Shown in pieces: positions 19,421-27,907 of a DNA stretch of 48,264 nt; within the stretch, counting starts at the first letter, position 1; every line of letters begins with the position of its first letter. The stretch spans positions 115,534 through 163,797 of the forward strand of contig NZ_BQYK01000001.1 of the NCBI RefSeq assembly GCF_023168145.1, given 5' to 3'. Source of the DNA: Sporosarcina sp. NCCP-2222 (GTDB lineage Bacteria > Bacillota > Bacilli > Bacillales_A > Planococcaceae). The position numbers were made by a program, and so were the translations under genes. The notes under the pieces were generated by a model. The model saw nothing but the letters and a program-made list of their open reading frames with translations, was not told where the DNA came from and ran no database searches.

Positions 19421-19597
19421 TCACCACAGGCTATGACCAAAAATTGTGGAGAACGAATGAATTATCCAAATGCCCATTGCAATTTTCATGATATCTAGAA
19501 AATCGTCTTCCAGTTCATCTGGGAGCAATAAAGGCAGCACGACAGATAGAACCGACAACAGCAATATTCCACTCATAAACTGTACGATAGCAACCAC
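19421..19597 (-). CDS. spoIIIAF: SpoIIIAF-position mini membrane protein (N-terminal domain only)
   Basis: A 58-codon frame starting at a GTG immediately after the spoIIIAE stop. Two hydrophobic helices (IVQFMSGILLLSVLSVVLPL and ILDIMKIAMGIWII-like region) flank LLLPDELEDD. B. subtilis SpoIIIAF (about 206 aa) begins with two TM helices and has an LLPSSS-type motif at the same place, so this looks like only its membrane part, without the soluble ring-like C-terminal domain. No in-frame continuation follows the TGA at 19421. It could be a functional mini-form or a remnant; homology is inferred from position and pattern. Confidence 0.55.
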   Translation of the reverse strand: MVAIVQFMSGILLLSVLSVVLPLLLPDELEDDFLDIMKIAMGIWIIHSFSTIFGHSLW

Positions 19598-20497
19598 TCA
19601 TTTCACGCTTGTCATTAATTTGATAATGATTATCGAAAAGATTGCTGTATAGATAAACGCAAATGCGACCAAAAAGGAAATCGCACATAGCACAAACAGC
19701 GTCTTCCCGATATCATCAAGCGTCCCTGTAATATCTTCATTGGCAAACGGTTCAATTAAAGCTGCTGTCCATCGGTAGAGGAAGCCTGTCACCAACGTTT
19801 TCAAAGTCGGTAGGAGAGCGACCGTCCAGACGGTCATAATCAGCCAACCTCCGATGAAGACGCTGGCTCCCGATGTATACCGCCCCATCGCCCCGAGACT
19901 GTCGGTCATCAGTGATCCAATGAGAGGGATATTTTGTTTAATCAATTCTTTGATCGGCTCACTGGTGACGCCGGATAGTGCCCAGGACATCGTCCCGCCT
20001 GTCGTAATGAAAATGGCATAGGCTGCAACAATCGCGGAGACAGCACCGAGCAGGCCTGTTCTCAGCAAGTCCGACATCTTGGTAAAAGGCATGGACGGCT
20101 GAAGGCGGGAAAGGATATCAAACAAGAGTGCTGCGGCAAGTACCGGAATCAGAATCTTTTCCGAAAGAACGACTATGCCGTTCGCAAACAGCAACATGGC
20201 CGGTTGAAAATTAAGTAAACCGAATGTTCCGCCAGATGCGACGATACTTGCTGTAAGAAGTGGATAAACAGAAATGAATGTCATTGCGACTGTATGGGTA
20301 ATCTCTCGGATGGCGATAAACTGGTCAAATGCAGGCCGTAGCACGACGGCAATTACGACTAAGAATAGTAGCAGCCTCGTCCACTTGGAAAAGGCGGGAA
20401 ATAGAAAATTAAGCAACAGGACGATGAAGGTAACGAGCAATACGATAATGAATGAGGAAAGTACAGTGCTAACAACAGATAAGAAAAATGACAGCAT
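19598..20497 (-). CDS. spoIIIAE: Stage III sporulation protein SpoIIIAE, lacking ectodomain
   Basis: Polytopic mother-cell membrane protein of the SpoIIIA complex. About eight hydrophobic segments; recognisable family stretches are YPLLTASIVASGGTFGLLNF, FTKMSDLLRTGLLGAVSAIV, NIPLIGSLMTDSLGAM and RWTAALIEPFANEDI. The B. subtilis protein (about 399 aa) has a signal peptide and roughly 90-residue outer domain before the first TM; here the protein starts directly with a TM at 299 aa. Only 15 nt separate it from spoIIIAD, so the missing part is not encoded just upstream. Confidence 0.9.
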   Translation of the reverse strand: MLSFFLSVVSTVLSSFIIVLLVTFIVLLLNFLFPAFSKWTRLLLFLVVIAVVLRPAFDQFIAIREITHTVAMTFISVYPLLTASIVASGGTFGLLNFQPAMLLFANGIVVLSEKILIPVLAAALLFDILSRLQPSMPFTKMSDLLRTGLLGAVSAIVAAYAIFITTGGTMSWALSGVTSEPIKELIKQNIPLIGSLMTDSLGAMGRYTSGASVFIGGWLIMTVWTVALLPTLKTLVTGFLYRWTAALIEPFANEDITGTLDDIGKTLFVLCAISFLVAFAFIYTAIFSIIIIKLMTSVK

Positions 20498-20512
20498 AGA
20501 ATTTTCTTCCGT

Positions 20513-20890
20513 TCATTTAGTAATGAGTGATGAGAGTGTATCGATCATTGCTTTCAAATGAGGGATCCATAACGTCAAAATGACAATTTTCATTGCCAGC
20601 TGCGACAAAGAGGCGATCGATCCGTAACCTTCCTCTCTTATATGCATCGCTACCAATTCAGACAGAATAAAGAGTAAGGCACTGCCCACGAGCAATTTGA
20701 CATAAGGACCCGGCATAATACCGAATAATCCAATGATGGTTTGACCAAACGGCAATAGGAACATGCTGAAAATATAGAGCAACAGGATAAAAAAAATGGC
20801 TGCATACAAAATCGGTTTCAATCCTGGCGCAACATACGCAATAATGAGCAGAACAACATAAACGACAATCATCTGGAATAATGTGAACAT
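20513..20890 (-). CDS. spoIIIAD: Stage III sporulation protein SpoIIIAD
   Basis: Small polytopic membrane subunit of the SpoIIIA complex, 125 aa (about 133 in B. subtilis). Four hydrophobic segments with family features: PGLKPILYAAIFFILLLYIF, PGPYVKLLVGSALLFILSEL and LAMKIVILTLWIPHLKAMID. Its ATG abuts the spoIIIAC stop, so the two are co-translated. Confidence 0.9.
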   Translation of the reverse strand: MFTLFQMIVVYVVLLIIAYVAPGLKPILYAAIFFILLLYIFSMFLLPFGQTIIGLFGIMPGPYVKLLVGSALLFILSELVAMHIREEGYGSIASLSQLAMKIVILTLWIPHLKAMIDTLSSLITK

Positions 20891-21100
20891 TTACATCGCC
20901 AACGAAAGCCATTGGAAAAACTCAGCGATTTCCGCAAAAAAGATTCGCAGGAAACGGAGCATTTCAACCGCAATGTATATGTAAGCAAGAAAGAAAAGGA
21001 AAAACGAGAATTCCTTTTTTCCTGTTTGCTCAAAAAATACATGTAGAAAACCGATGACGAGACCAATGCCCGCAATCCTTAATAAATCGCTCAATTCCAA
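20891..21100 (-). CDS. spoIIIAC: Stage III sporulation protein SpoIIIAC
   Basis: Small two-TM membrane subunit of the SpoIIIA complex. TTG start at 21100 preceded by AGGAGGGGG at about 6 nt; this gives 69 aa, the expected size. LLRIAGIGLVIGFLHVFFEQ is the diagnostic N-terminal helix; FFLFFLAYIYIAVEMLRFL is the second. A longer GTG-started frame (to 21163) would run through the ribosome site and is rejected. Here it is the first gene of the locus: spoIIIAA (ATPase) and spoIIIAB, which normally precede it, are absent. Confidence 0.92.
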   Translation of the reverse strand: MELSDLLRIAGIGLVIGFLHVFFEQTGKKEFSFFLFFLAYIYIAVEMLRFLRIFFAEIAEFFQWLSLAM

Positions 21101-21121
21101 ACGGTTTCCCCCTCCTGTTTT

Positions 21122-21150
21122 AACGTATGAGGCATGGGCAGGAAATATGA
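21122..21150 (-). promoter_or_regulatory. Candidate sigma-E promoter in front of spoIIIAC
   Basis: On minus, TCATATT (21144-21150) and CATACGTT (21122-21129) are 14 nt apart, close to the sigma-E pattern (KMATATT, 13-15 nt, CATACANT). The predicted start is about 13-15 nt upstream of the TTG and would fall inside the AGGAGGGGG ribosome site, an unusually short leader, which lowers confidence. Confidence 0.45.
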
Positions 21151-21183
21151 GACCGTCTTTCACTAAGGAGGTTCCTCTTCGAA

Positions 21184-21230
21184 CAAAAAAAACACTTCAC
21201 ACTCCATGTGTCAGGAATGCAAAGTGTTTT
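21184..21230 (-). terminator. Terminator after efp
   Basis: On minus, AAAACACTTTGCA pairs with TGTGAAGTGTTTT and ends in an eight-T run, 10 nt after the efp stop. It isolates spoIIIAC from efp transcription, so spoIIIAC needs its own promoter or readthrough. Confidence 0.85.
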
Positions 21231-21238
21231 AGTACAAA

Positions 21239-21796
21239 TTATGCTCTTGAAACGTATTCGCCTTCTTCAGTATTAATGATCAATTTATCACCTGTGTTAA
21301 CGAAGAATGGAACTTGAACAACGAGGCCCGTTTCCATTTTTGCAGGTTTTGATCCACCGCTTGCCGTGTCGCCTTTAATGCCTGGTTCTGTTTCAGCAAC
21401 TTCTAATGTAACCGTTGATGGAAGTTCAACACCAAGCACTTCATCTTTGTATGAGATGATATGCACTTCCATGTTTTCTTTCAAATACTTCAATTCTTCT
21501 TCGATTTGGTTGGATGGCAACTCAATTTGTTCATACGATTCGTTATCCATGAATACATGGTCATCTCCGTTTGCATACAAATATTGCATACGGCGGTTGT
21601 CGATTTGTGCTTTTCCAACTTTCTCACCCGCACGGAACGTCTTTTCGTTCACGTTTCCAGAACGCAGATTACGCAATTTGGAACGGACGAAAGCAGCTCC
21701 TTTACCTGGCTTAACGTGTTGGAAATCAATAACGCGCCAAATGTCGCCGTCCACTTCAATTGTCAAACCTGTTTTAAATTCGTTTACTGAAATCAT
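21239..21796 (-). CDS. efp: Translation elongation factor P
   Basis: Relieves ribosome stalling at polyproline stretches. Three-beta-barrel protein, 185 aa. N-terminal [20 protein letters not shown]; the loop [10 protein letters not shown] carries the Lys that is post-translationally modified in many bacteria; the C-terminal EF-P signature region includes [25 protein letters not shown] lies upstream. Placed 22 nt after pepP in one operon. Confidence 0.98.
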   Translation of the reverse strand: MISVNEFKTGLTIEVDGDIWRVIDFQHVKPGKGAAFVRSKLRNLRSGNVNEKTFRAGEKVGKAQIDNRRMQYLYANGDDHVFMDNESYEQIELPSNQIEEELKYLKENMEVHIISYKDEVLGVELPSTVTLEVAETEPGIKGDTASGGSKPAKMETGLVVQVPFFVNTGDKLIINTEEGEYVSRA

Positions 21797-21818
21797 GCTG
21801 TTTCCTCCATTTTGAACA

Positions 21819-22877
21819 TTATAGGATAATTAATTCTTTCGTTGAATGCGTCAAGCGTTCATTTCCGGTTTCCGTCATGATGATATCATCCTCAATACGG
21901 ACGCCTCCAATGCCTGGCAGATAAATGCCCGGTTCAACCGTTACAGCCATATTTGGTACGAGCACCGTTTCCGAACGGAAGGACAACGCAGGCCCTTCAT
22001 GCACTTCAAGACCAATACCGTGTCCTGTGGAATGGCCGAATGCATCGCCATACCCTTTTGACTTGATATAGTCGCGAGCCACGGCATCCGCTTCAATACC
22101 TGTCATACCCGGTTTGATCTGTTCCAAAGCCAACTGCTGGGCAACACGTGTCACTTCATAGATTTCCTTCAATTGCGCAGACGGTTCACCAACTGCCACC
22201 GTCCGTGTGATATCAGAAATATAGCCATTATACAATGCACCATAGTCAAGTGTCACTAAGTCACCCGACTCAATCACTTTGTCCGAAGCAACGCCATGTG
22301 GCAATGCCCCTCGAACACCAGAAGCGACGATAGTTGAGAAAGAAGAAGATTCCGCCCCTTGCTTCCGCATGAACATTTCCAGTTCATTGGACACTTCCAG
22401 TTCCGTCACGCCCGGCTTAATGAATGTGCAAATGTGAGCGAAAGCATCATCTGCAATTTTCGCAGCCTGCTTGAGGATTTCGATCTCCTCAGGGGTTTTC
22501 ACCATCCGAAGTGTCTCAATGATGCCAGAAACCGGACGTAGGTCCGTATTCACTTTCTCTTTATACAACTCATACATGCCGAATGAAACATCGTCTTTCT
22601 CGAATCCAAGCGTATGGATATTCATTGATTTCACTTGCTCTGCAACTTCTTCAATGATCGTTTTCTCATGTTTAACGATGCGGAAGCCTGATACTTGCTT
22701 GGCTGCCTGTTCCGTATAACGGAAATCGGTAATAAACACAGCATCCTCTTTTGAAATGACTGCAACACCTGCAGTCCCGGTAAATCCGGTGATATAACGA
22801 CGGTTGTATGGATTGGTAACGAGTAATGCGTCCAACTCTTTTTCTTTCAGCAAATCTCTCAATTTCGCCAGTTTCAT
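21819..22877 (-). CDS. pepP: Xaa-Pro aminopeptidase (M24 family)
   Basis: Metallo-peptidase that removes N-terminal residues before proline. Creatinase-type N-domain (about 1-125), then the pita-bread catalytic domain with metal ligands in [56 protein letters not shown]. The start [13 protein letters not shown] (22877) overlaps the aroQ stop by 4 nt and gives 352 aa. B. subtilis counterpart is YqhT/PapA next to efp, a conserved link between proline-related peptide hydrolysis and EF-P. Confidence 0.95.
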   Translation of the reverse strand: MKLAKLRDLLKEKELDALLVTNPYNRRYITGFTGTAGVAVISKEDAVFITDFRYTEQAAKQVSGFRIVKHEKTIIEEVAEQVKSMNIHTLGFEKDDVSFGMYELYKEKVNTDLRPVSGIIETLRMVKTPEEIEILKQAAKIADDAFAHICTFIKPGVTELEVSNELEMFMRKQGAESSSFSTIVASGVRGALPHGVASDKVIESGDLVTLDYGALYNGYISDITRTVAVGEPSAQLKEIYEVTRVAQQLALEQIKPGMTGIEADAVARDYIKSKGYGDAFGHSTGHGIGLEVHEGPALSFRSETVLVPNMAVTVEPGIYLPGIGGVRIEDDIIMTETGNERLTHSTKELIIL

Positions 22878-23320
22878 AGTTTGACCCCTTTTCCTCGGAG
22901 AAGGAACGCCTGGAGGGCAAGTTCGTAGCCATCTGTGCCAAAGCCCGATAATTGGCCAATGCAAACAGGGGCGATGACGGACGTTTGTCGAAATGCTTCC
23001 CGGCTATGTATGTTTGAAATATGGACCTCGATGACCGGTACAGTAACCGATGCCACAGCGTCACGCAGCGCGATACTATAATGGGTAAATGCACCCGGAT
23101 TGAATATGATGCCATCGACGCTTTCATCCTCCGCATCATGAATACGGTCAATCAAAGCGCCTTCTGAATTCGACTGAAAAAACTGGACTTCCACTAGAGA
23201 ATCGCCCGCAACATCCCGCAGCTTGCGTTCCACATCCTCTAGGGTTTCCGCCCCATAGATCCCCGGCTCTCTTTTTCCCAGCCGATTCAGATTCGGTCCA
23301 TTCAGAACTAGTACTTTCAC
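22874..23320 (-). CDS. aroQ: 3-dehydroquinate dehydratase, type II
   Basis: Third step of the shikimate pathway. Type II signature NGPNLNRLGKREPGIYG with catalytic Tyr and Arg near residue 20. Further motifs are QSNSEGALIDRIHDA, IIFNPGAFTHYSIALRDA and EVHISNIHSREAFR, the last containing the catalytic His. 148 aa, normal length. Overlaps pepP by 4 nt. Equivalent to B. subtilis YqhS. Confidence 0.97.
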   Translation of the reverse strand: MKVLVLNGPNLNRLGKREPGIYGAETLEDVERKLRDVAGDSLVEVQFFQSNSEGALIDRIHDAEDESVDGIIFNPGAFTHYSIALRDAVASVTVPVIEVHISNIHSREAFRQTSVIAPVCIGQLSGFGTDGYELALQAFLLRGKGVKL

Positions 23321-23382
23321 CGACGCACCATTCCCCTCATCTTTTTCTTTCCCATTTTATCATATCGTTCCATTGTCGCAAC

Positions 23383-23811
23383 CTATTTCGTTGCTTCTTT
23401 CGGAAGTTTCTTCATAAAGACCGCAGTCCCTGTGATAAAACGGATGGCCACTGCCACAATCGCCAAAAAAGGATAAGAAATGGAACGGAACCCTTCCATC
23501 AATGTCGTAGGTACGAGAATGCTCCATTCAATAGCAAGTGCTAGGATGATGCTGACAATAAGCGAAGTAAGGGTGGGCGGAATCGAACTTGTTAAGGAAA
23601 TCAAGTAATAGAAAATGATTGTAACGATAAATAACAAAATAAATAACAGCGTCCACTTCCAAATGGCGCTAGAGGAACCAAACAGTTCCCAACGGTCTGC
23701 CCACCCGATAGGCGACCACTCGATAAAATGAAAAAAGCGCAGGCCACGCAATGCGACTAACATGCCTACTGAAGCGACAAAAGCTGTCCAAATCATTGTT
23801 TTTGTTTTCAT
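23383..23811 (-). CDS. yqhR: YqhR-like membrane protein
   Basis: A 142-aa integral membrane protein with four hydrophobic segments (about residues 8-24, 50-72, 77-97 and 108-130). WSPIGWADRWELFGSSSAIW lies in the first loop. Position between aroQ and divergent yqhQ is the YqhR position in Bacillus. Function unknown. GGAGGG precedes the ATG. Confidence 0.78.
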   Translation of the reverse strand: MKTKTMIWTAFVASVGMLVALRGLRFFHFIEWSPIGWADRWELFGSSSAIWKWTLLFILLFIVTIIFYYLISLTSSIPPTLTSLIVSIILALAIEWSILVPTTLMEGFRSISYPFLAIVAVAIRFITGTAVFMKKLPKEATK

Positions 23812-23972
23812 TAAGCATCCCTCCTAATAGAAAGTGTCGGGACAATCAAGAAATTTTAAACCTATTCTGTGGAGTCCTTGACGCATTTTTAGTACAATAG
23901 AGAAATAATTAAAGGCGGGACAAGTTCTAAATCAGTGTACCTGTCAATTAAGAAGAAGGTGTGGGGAGTCCT

Positions 23973-24953
23973 ATGAGCAAAAAGCAAGCACCTGCGTACG
24001 GTGGCCAAGCCTTGATAGAGGGTGTCATGTTCGGCAGCCGTGATCATACTGTAACAGCAATTCGCAGGAAAGATAGTTCCCTTGATTATTTTTATCTGCC
24101 GAAAAAACAGAAGCCACTCGCGCAAAAACTAAAAAAAATTCCTTTTATCCGCGGCATCGTCGCTTTGATTGAGTCAGCGGGAATCGGTTCACGACATTTG
24201 ACTTTCGCCAGTGAACGGTATGATGTGATGCCTGGCGAGGAAGTCGAACAAGCACCGGAGGAAACATCCAAACTTACAATGATCCTTGGGGTCGCCGCAG
24301 TTGGTGTCCTATCGTTCTTATTCGGGAAATTTGCATTCACACTCGTACCGGTCTTCTTGGCGCAGTTGTTCGAATCCATAGCATCAGGCAAGACTGCCCA
24401 AATATTGCTGGAGAGTTTCTTTAAATTAGTCCTGCTTCTCGGTTACGTTTCGTTAATTTCCATGACTCCTCTCATTAAACGTGTGTTCAAATACCACGGA
24501 GCGGAGCACAAAGTCATCAATGCATATGAAAACGGGCTGCCATTAACGGTTGAAAACGTACAAGCCCAGTCGCGGCTCCATTACCGATGCGGCAGCAGCT
24601 TTTTATTATTCACCGTTATCGTCGGTATGTTTATTTACTTCCTTGTCCCAACCGATCCATTATGGCTACGGATTGTCAATCGAATTTTATTGATCCCCGT
24701 TGTCCTTGGCGTGTCGTTTGAAGTATTGCAGTTCACCAACTCATTACGGAATATTCCGGTCCTAAAATATTTAGGCTATCCGGGATTATGGCTGCAATTG
24801 CTAACAACGAAAGAACCGGAAGACGACCAAGTAGAAGTCGCCATCGCTTCTTTCAACAGACTGCTCGATATTGAAGAACATGGCATCGAAAACGTGGAAG
24901 TCGTCCAGCCGGTTGCAGATTCTTCTTCATCTTCCGTAATTCAAGCAAATTAA
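23973..24953 (+). CDS. yqhQ: DUF1385 protein YqhQ
   Basis: Membrane protein of the DUF1385 family, function not established. N-terminal YGGQALIEGVMFGSRDHTVT is the family signature. It is followed by helices near residues 95-140, 145-165 and 205-255, and KYHGAEHKVINAYENG, a conserved His-containing loop. The ATG at 23973 is chosen; a GTG four codons upstream lacks ribosome-site spacing. 326 aa. It is divergent from yqhR and ends in a strong terminator. Confidence 0.88.
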   Translation: MSKKQAPAYGGQALIEGVMFGSRDHTVTAIRRKDSSLDYFYLPKKQKPLAQKLKKIPFIRGIVALIESAGIGSRHLTFASERYDVMPGEEVEQAPEETSKLTMILGVAAVGVLSFLFGKFAFTLVPVFLAQLFESIASGKTAQILLESFFKLVLLLGYVSLISMTPLIKRVFKYHGAEHKVINAYENGLPLTVENVQAQSRLHYRCGSSFLLFTVIVGMFIYFLVPTDPLWLRIVNRILLIPVVLGVSFEVLQFTNSLRNIPVLKYLGYPGLWLQLLTTKEPEDDQVEVAIASFNRLLDIEEHGIENVEVVQPVADSSSSSVIQAN

Positions 24954-24958
24954 TGAAG

Positions 24959-24996
24959 CTGCAGGTTTACCCGAAAAGGGAACCTGCAGTTTTTTT
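24959..24996 (+). terminator. Terminator after yqhQ
   Basis: CTGCAGGTTTACCC pairs with its near complement AGGGAACCTGCAG around a GAAA loop and is followed by seven or more T, five nt past the stop. Confidence 0.92.
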
Positions 24997-25105
24997 GTTG
25001 ATGAATACGAGGGAATTTCTTGATTCAGCAGAAAGGTAGTGCTGGCTGCGAGCGCTGGGATTGTGTTGCTTATTTCTCTTATACTTTCTTTTGCATACTT
25101 CCGCC

Positions 25106-25250
25106 AACCGCTCGTTTATCTCCCACAACCGCTCGTATAATTTTTCATTCTCTCGAATCTCCCCTTCTACCGCTCATATATCTCGCGAACCGCTCAATTC
25201 TCTCCTCAACCCCCGCGTATCCTCTGGGGAACCGCTCGTAACCTTTTGAT
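25106..25250. repeat. Tandem array of about 20-22-nt AACCGCTCGTATATCTC units
   Basis: The gap between yqhQ and nrdJ contains AACCGCTC-type unit starts at 25106, 25127, (25147, degenerate), 25168, 25188, 25208 (AACCCCCG) and 25230. Spacing is 20-22 nt. Rough consensus AACCGCTCGTATATCTCCCC. No coding potential is convincing. It lies between two terminators and may be a dispersed intergenic repeat family; function unknown. Confidence 0.7.
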
Positions 25251-25254
25251 CAAA

Positions 25255-25302
25255 TAAAAAAATCAGGTGAAGAAAAACCATTCGTTTTTCTCCACCTGAT
25301 TT
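25255..25302 (-). terminator. Terminator after nrdJ
   Basis: On minus, AATCAGGTGGAGAAAAAC pairs with GTTTTTCTTCACCTGATT (one mismatch or wobble) and runs into a T tract, 9 nt past the nrdJ stop. Confidence 0.9.
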
Positions 25303-25310
25303 ATGCTATT

Positions 25311-27875
25311 TTACAAACCGCATTTCAATTGTGCGTTACAATTTGTGCATGTGTTGCATCCACCGATTTCTTCTACTGTCCCTTGTCGGCAAACCGGGCA
25401 TGTGTCCCCGACTTCTGAACCGATCGTGACGTTAGTAGAACGCAAATCTTGGATTGTGTTAATGAGGACGACTTTTCGCTGCTCAACGATTTCCTCTTCC
25501 ATCGGAGTTGTTTCCATAACGTTCTCTTCCGCTTTCAGCGTGAGCACCTGGGAATCCCGGCTGCCATCGACGTATACCGTACCACCCTTTGCTCCGCCTT
25601 TATAAAGACGCTCATAAACGCTCTCCACTTGCTTCACGCTGTATCCTCTAGGTGCATTCACTGTTTTGGAGATGGAGCTGTCGATCCAGCGCTGGATGAT
25701 GCACTGAACATCAGCATGCGCTTCTGGAGAAAGGCTCATGGAAGAAACGAACCAATTTGGCAAGTGATCCGGATCTGCTTCCGGATTCTTTTTCAAATAT
25801 TCTTCCACTATGTTCGCTTTCACTTCGATGAATTTTCCGAGACGCCCACTGCGATAGTACGTGAAGGAGAAATATGGCTCCAGTCCGGTCGATACTCCGA
25901 CCATGGTGCCCGTAGATCCCGTTGGTGCCACTGTCAGCAAATGCGAGTTCCGGATACCATGTTCCAGCACGGATTGACGAATATCTTCCGGCATCTTCTT
26001 CATAAAGCCAGTTGAAATATACGCTTCACGCAACGCTTTTGTTTCCATCTCATCTTTCCCAATCAAGAATGGGAAGCTCCCCTTCTCTTTGGCCAATTCG
26101 ATGGATTCACGATACGCAGTCGTCGCAATCGTTTCAAACACTTTATCGACCAGCTCATTGCCTTCAGGAGAACCGTATTCCTTTTCGCAATAAATTAACA
26201 AATCAGCAAGACCCATGACACCGAGGCCGACACGGCGCTCTCCTAAGGCTTGGACTTTATTTTCTTCCAAGAAGTAAGGAGTGGAGTCGATGACGTTGTC
26301 CTGCATGCGGACGCCGACACGTACTGTCTCTTTTAATTTTTCATAGTCAACTGTTTTTGTTTCTTTATCTGTCATTTCCGCCAAGTTGACCGCAGCCAAG
26401 TTGCATACAGAGTATGGTGCAAGAGGCTGTTCCCCGCATGGGTTTGTTGCGACAACCTGTTGGCCATAGGCTTTTGCGTTCGTTTCTTTGTTGGCATTGT
26501 CAATAAAGAAGATGCCAGGTTCTGCGGAATATGTCGCACAAATATTGATTAAATCCCAGAGAGCACGGGCTTTGATCGTCCGGTAGACACGCACTTCATG
26601 GCCTAGCCTTTCCCATTCCCGGACATCTCCGACCTTGTGCCACTCCTCATTGTACATTTCCATTTCTTCAGCGGAATAATTTTCCACAGCCGGGAAGCGC
26701 AGTTCAAAATCTGCATCTTCCTCAACAGCTTTCATGAAATCATCTGTCAATGTTACGGAGATATTGGCACCTGTTAAAAATTCAGGATTATGAACCGTAT
26801 ACGTACCGCCATCACGAAGCTTCATCTCCGCATCACGCAAGATCGCTTCATTGAAGCCGCCCATGCCAGGGATTGTCCGATAGTTCAAGATTCCTTGGTA
26901 CATCGCTTCCTCTTGTGCTGTCAGCGGCTTAAACTTCAACTTCTCGTTCGCCAGCTTTTTGATTAATTCTTCTTCCGTATTTTCCAGAAGATAACGGAGG
27001 ATTCGTGGATTTTGCATTTTCGAGATAATAAACTCGCAAATATCCGGATGCCAATCAGCAAGCATGATCATTTGAGCACCGCGTCTTGAACCGCCCTGCT
27101 CCACCAAATGCGTCAATTTTGCTATATCGTCCAGCCAAGAGACAGAACCGGAAGATTTCCCGTTCACTCCCCGAGCTAGTGTATTGCGCGGTCGAAGCGT
27201 TGATCCATTCGTCCCGACCCCGCCGCCGCGGCTCATGATTTCCATTACTTGTTTCCGATGATCCGAGATTCCTTCACGGGAATCTGCCACAAACGGCATA
27301 ACATAGCAATTGAAAAAGGTAACTTCTGTATCGGAGCCCGCACCATAAAGAACACGCCCAGCAGGTACAAAATTCAACTTGGACAATTGTTTGTAGAACA
27401 TATCGAAAGATGACTTCCGCTGTTCTTCCGTTTTTTCAACCGATGCCAGTCCTGTTGCATTTCGTTTGGCAATCTGCTCATAAAACACTTCCAAAGGCTT
27501 CTCGATGACATCCAATGGACGTGTCACAATGCCCTTCTCCTGTTCTTCTGGGTCATCGATTGAAGAACGGTACTCACTTTCAATCCAAATATCCGCCTTG
27601 CCCGATTTTTTATCCAAGCCCACGACAAAACCTAAGCCCCGCGCTGGAAATTTCGGGTCTTCCTTCACTGTGAGGACAACAAAGTCACCCACTTTTAACG
27701 TTTTCTTTTCAGTATCCTTGAAAGAATATCTATCTATCATGACAAGCCGCGAAACACCGCTATGCTCGATTTTCATATCGTCCGTGATCGGGTGGACTTG
27801 CGGGAATTTCGCAATATCCGCGTTCAACTGTGCCTTGTCCAATTTCGGCTCGTCGTGCTTTGAAACAATGACCAT
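25311..27875 (-). CDS. nrdJ: Class II (B12-dependent) ribonucleoside-diphosphate reductase
   Basis: Makes deoxyribonucleotides with an adenosylcobalamin radical, independent of oxygen. 854 aa from MVIVSKHDEPKL, with GGAGG 8 nt upstream. Catalytic barrel motifs: SRGGGVGTNGSTLRPRN, GGSRRGAQMIMLADWHPD, AEPGIFFIDNANKETNA, NPCGEQPLAPYSVCNL and APTGSTGTMVGVSTGLEPYF. The C-terminus has Cys-rich CPVCRQG and CNTCTNCNAQLKCGL, typical of this subgroup's redox/zinc tail. It is monocistronic, with an NrdR-like palindrome just upstream. B. subtilis lacks it at this locus. No B12 riboswitch is recognised in the short leader. Confidence 0.95.
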   Translation of the reverse strand: MVIVSKHDEPKLDKAQLNADIAKFPQVHPITDDMKIEHSGVSRLVMIDRYSFKDTEKKTLKVGDFVVLTVKEDPKFPARGLGFVVGLDKKSGKADIWIESEYRSSIDDPEEQEKGIVTRPLDVIEKPLEVFYEQIAKRNATGLASVEKTEEQRKSSFDMFYKQLSKLNFVPAGRVLYGAGSDTEVTFFNCYVMPFVADSREGISDHRKQVMEIMSRGGGVGTNGSTLRPRNTLARGVNGKSSGSVSWLDDIAKLTHLVEQGGSRRGAQMIMLADWHPDICEFIISKMQNPRILRYLLENTEEELIKKLANEKLKFKPLTAQEEAMYQGILNYRTIPGMGGFNEAILRDAEMKLRDGGTYTVHNPEFLTGANISVTLTDDFMKAVEEDADFELRFPAVENYSAEEMEMYNEEWHKVGDVREWERLGHEVRVYRTIKARALWDLINICATYSAEPGIFFIDNANKETNAKAYGQQVVATNPCGEQPLAPYSVCNLAAVNLAEMTDKETKTVDYEKLKETVRVGVRMQDNVIDSTPYFLEENKVQALGERRVGLGVMGLADLLIYCEKEYGSPEGNELVDKVFETIATTAYRESIELAKEKGSFPFLIGKDEMETKALREAYISTGFMKKMPEDIRQSVLEHGIRNSHLLTVAPTGSTGTMVGVSTGLEPYFSFTYYRSGRLGKFIEVKANIVEEYLKKNPEADPDHLPNWFVSSMSLSPEAHADVQCIIQRWIDSSISKTVNAPRGYSVKQVESVYERLYKGGAKGGTVYVDGSRDSQVLTLKAEENVMETTPMEEEIVEQRKVVLINTIQDLRSTNVTIGSEVGDTCPVCRQGTVEEIGGCNTCTNCNAQLKCGL

Positions 27876-27907
27876 GCTTGCGTCCTCCTTCGAATTAATC
27901 CATAAAA

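Noticed and set aside
21101..21163. GTG-started N-terminal extension of spoIIIAC (KDGLIFPAHASYVK...)
   Set aside because: It runs through the AGGAGGGGG ribosome site and the putative promoter; SpoIIIAC is about 68 aa, matching the TTG start at 21100. It also does not resemble the end of SpoIIIAB.
23878..23900. Sigma-A promoter for yqhQ (TTGACG ... TACAAT)
   Set aside because: The two boxes are only about 9 nt apart and no alternative -10 at 16-18 nt is convincing.
25106..25250. CRISPR array
   Set aside because: Units are 20-22 nt with no separate spacers, no constant repeat/unique spacer alternation, and no cas genes nearby.
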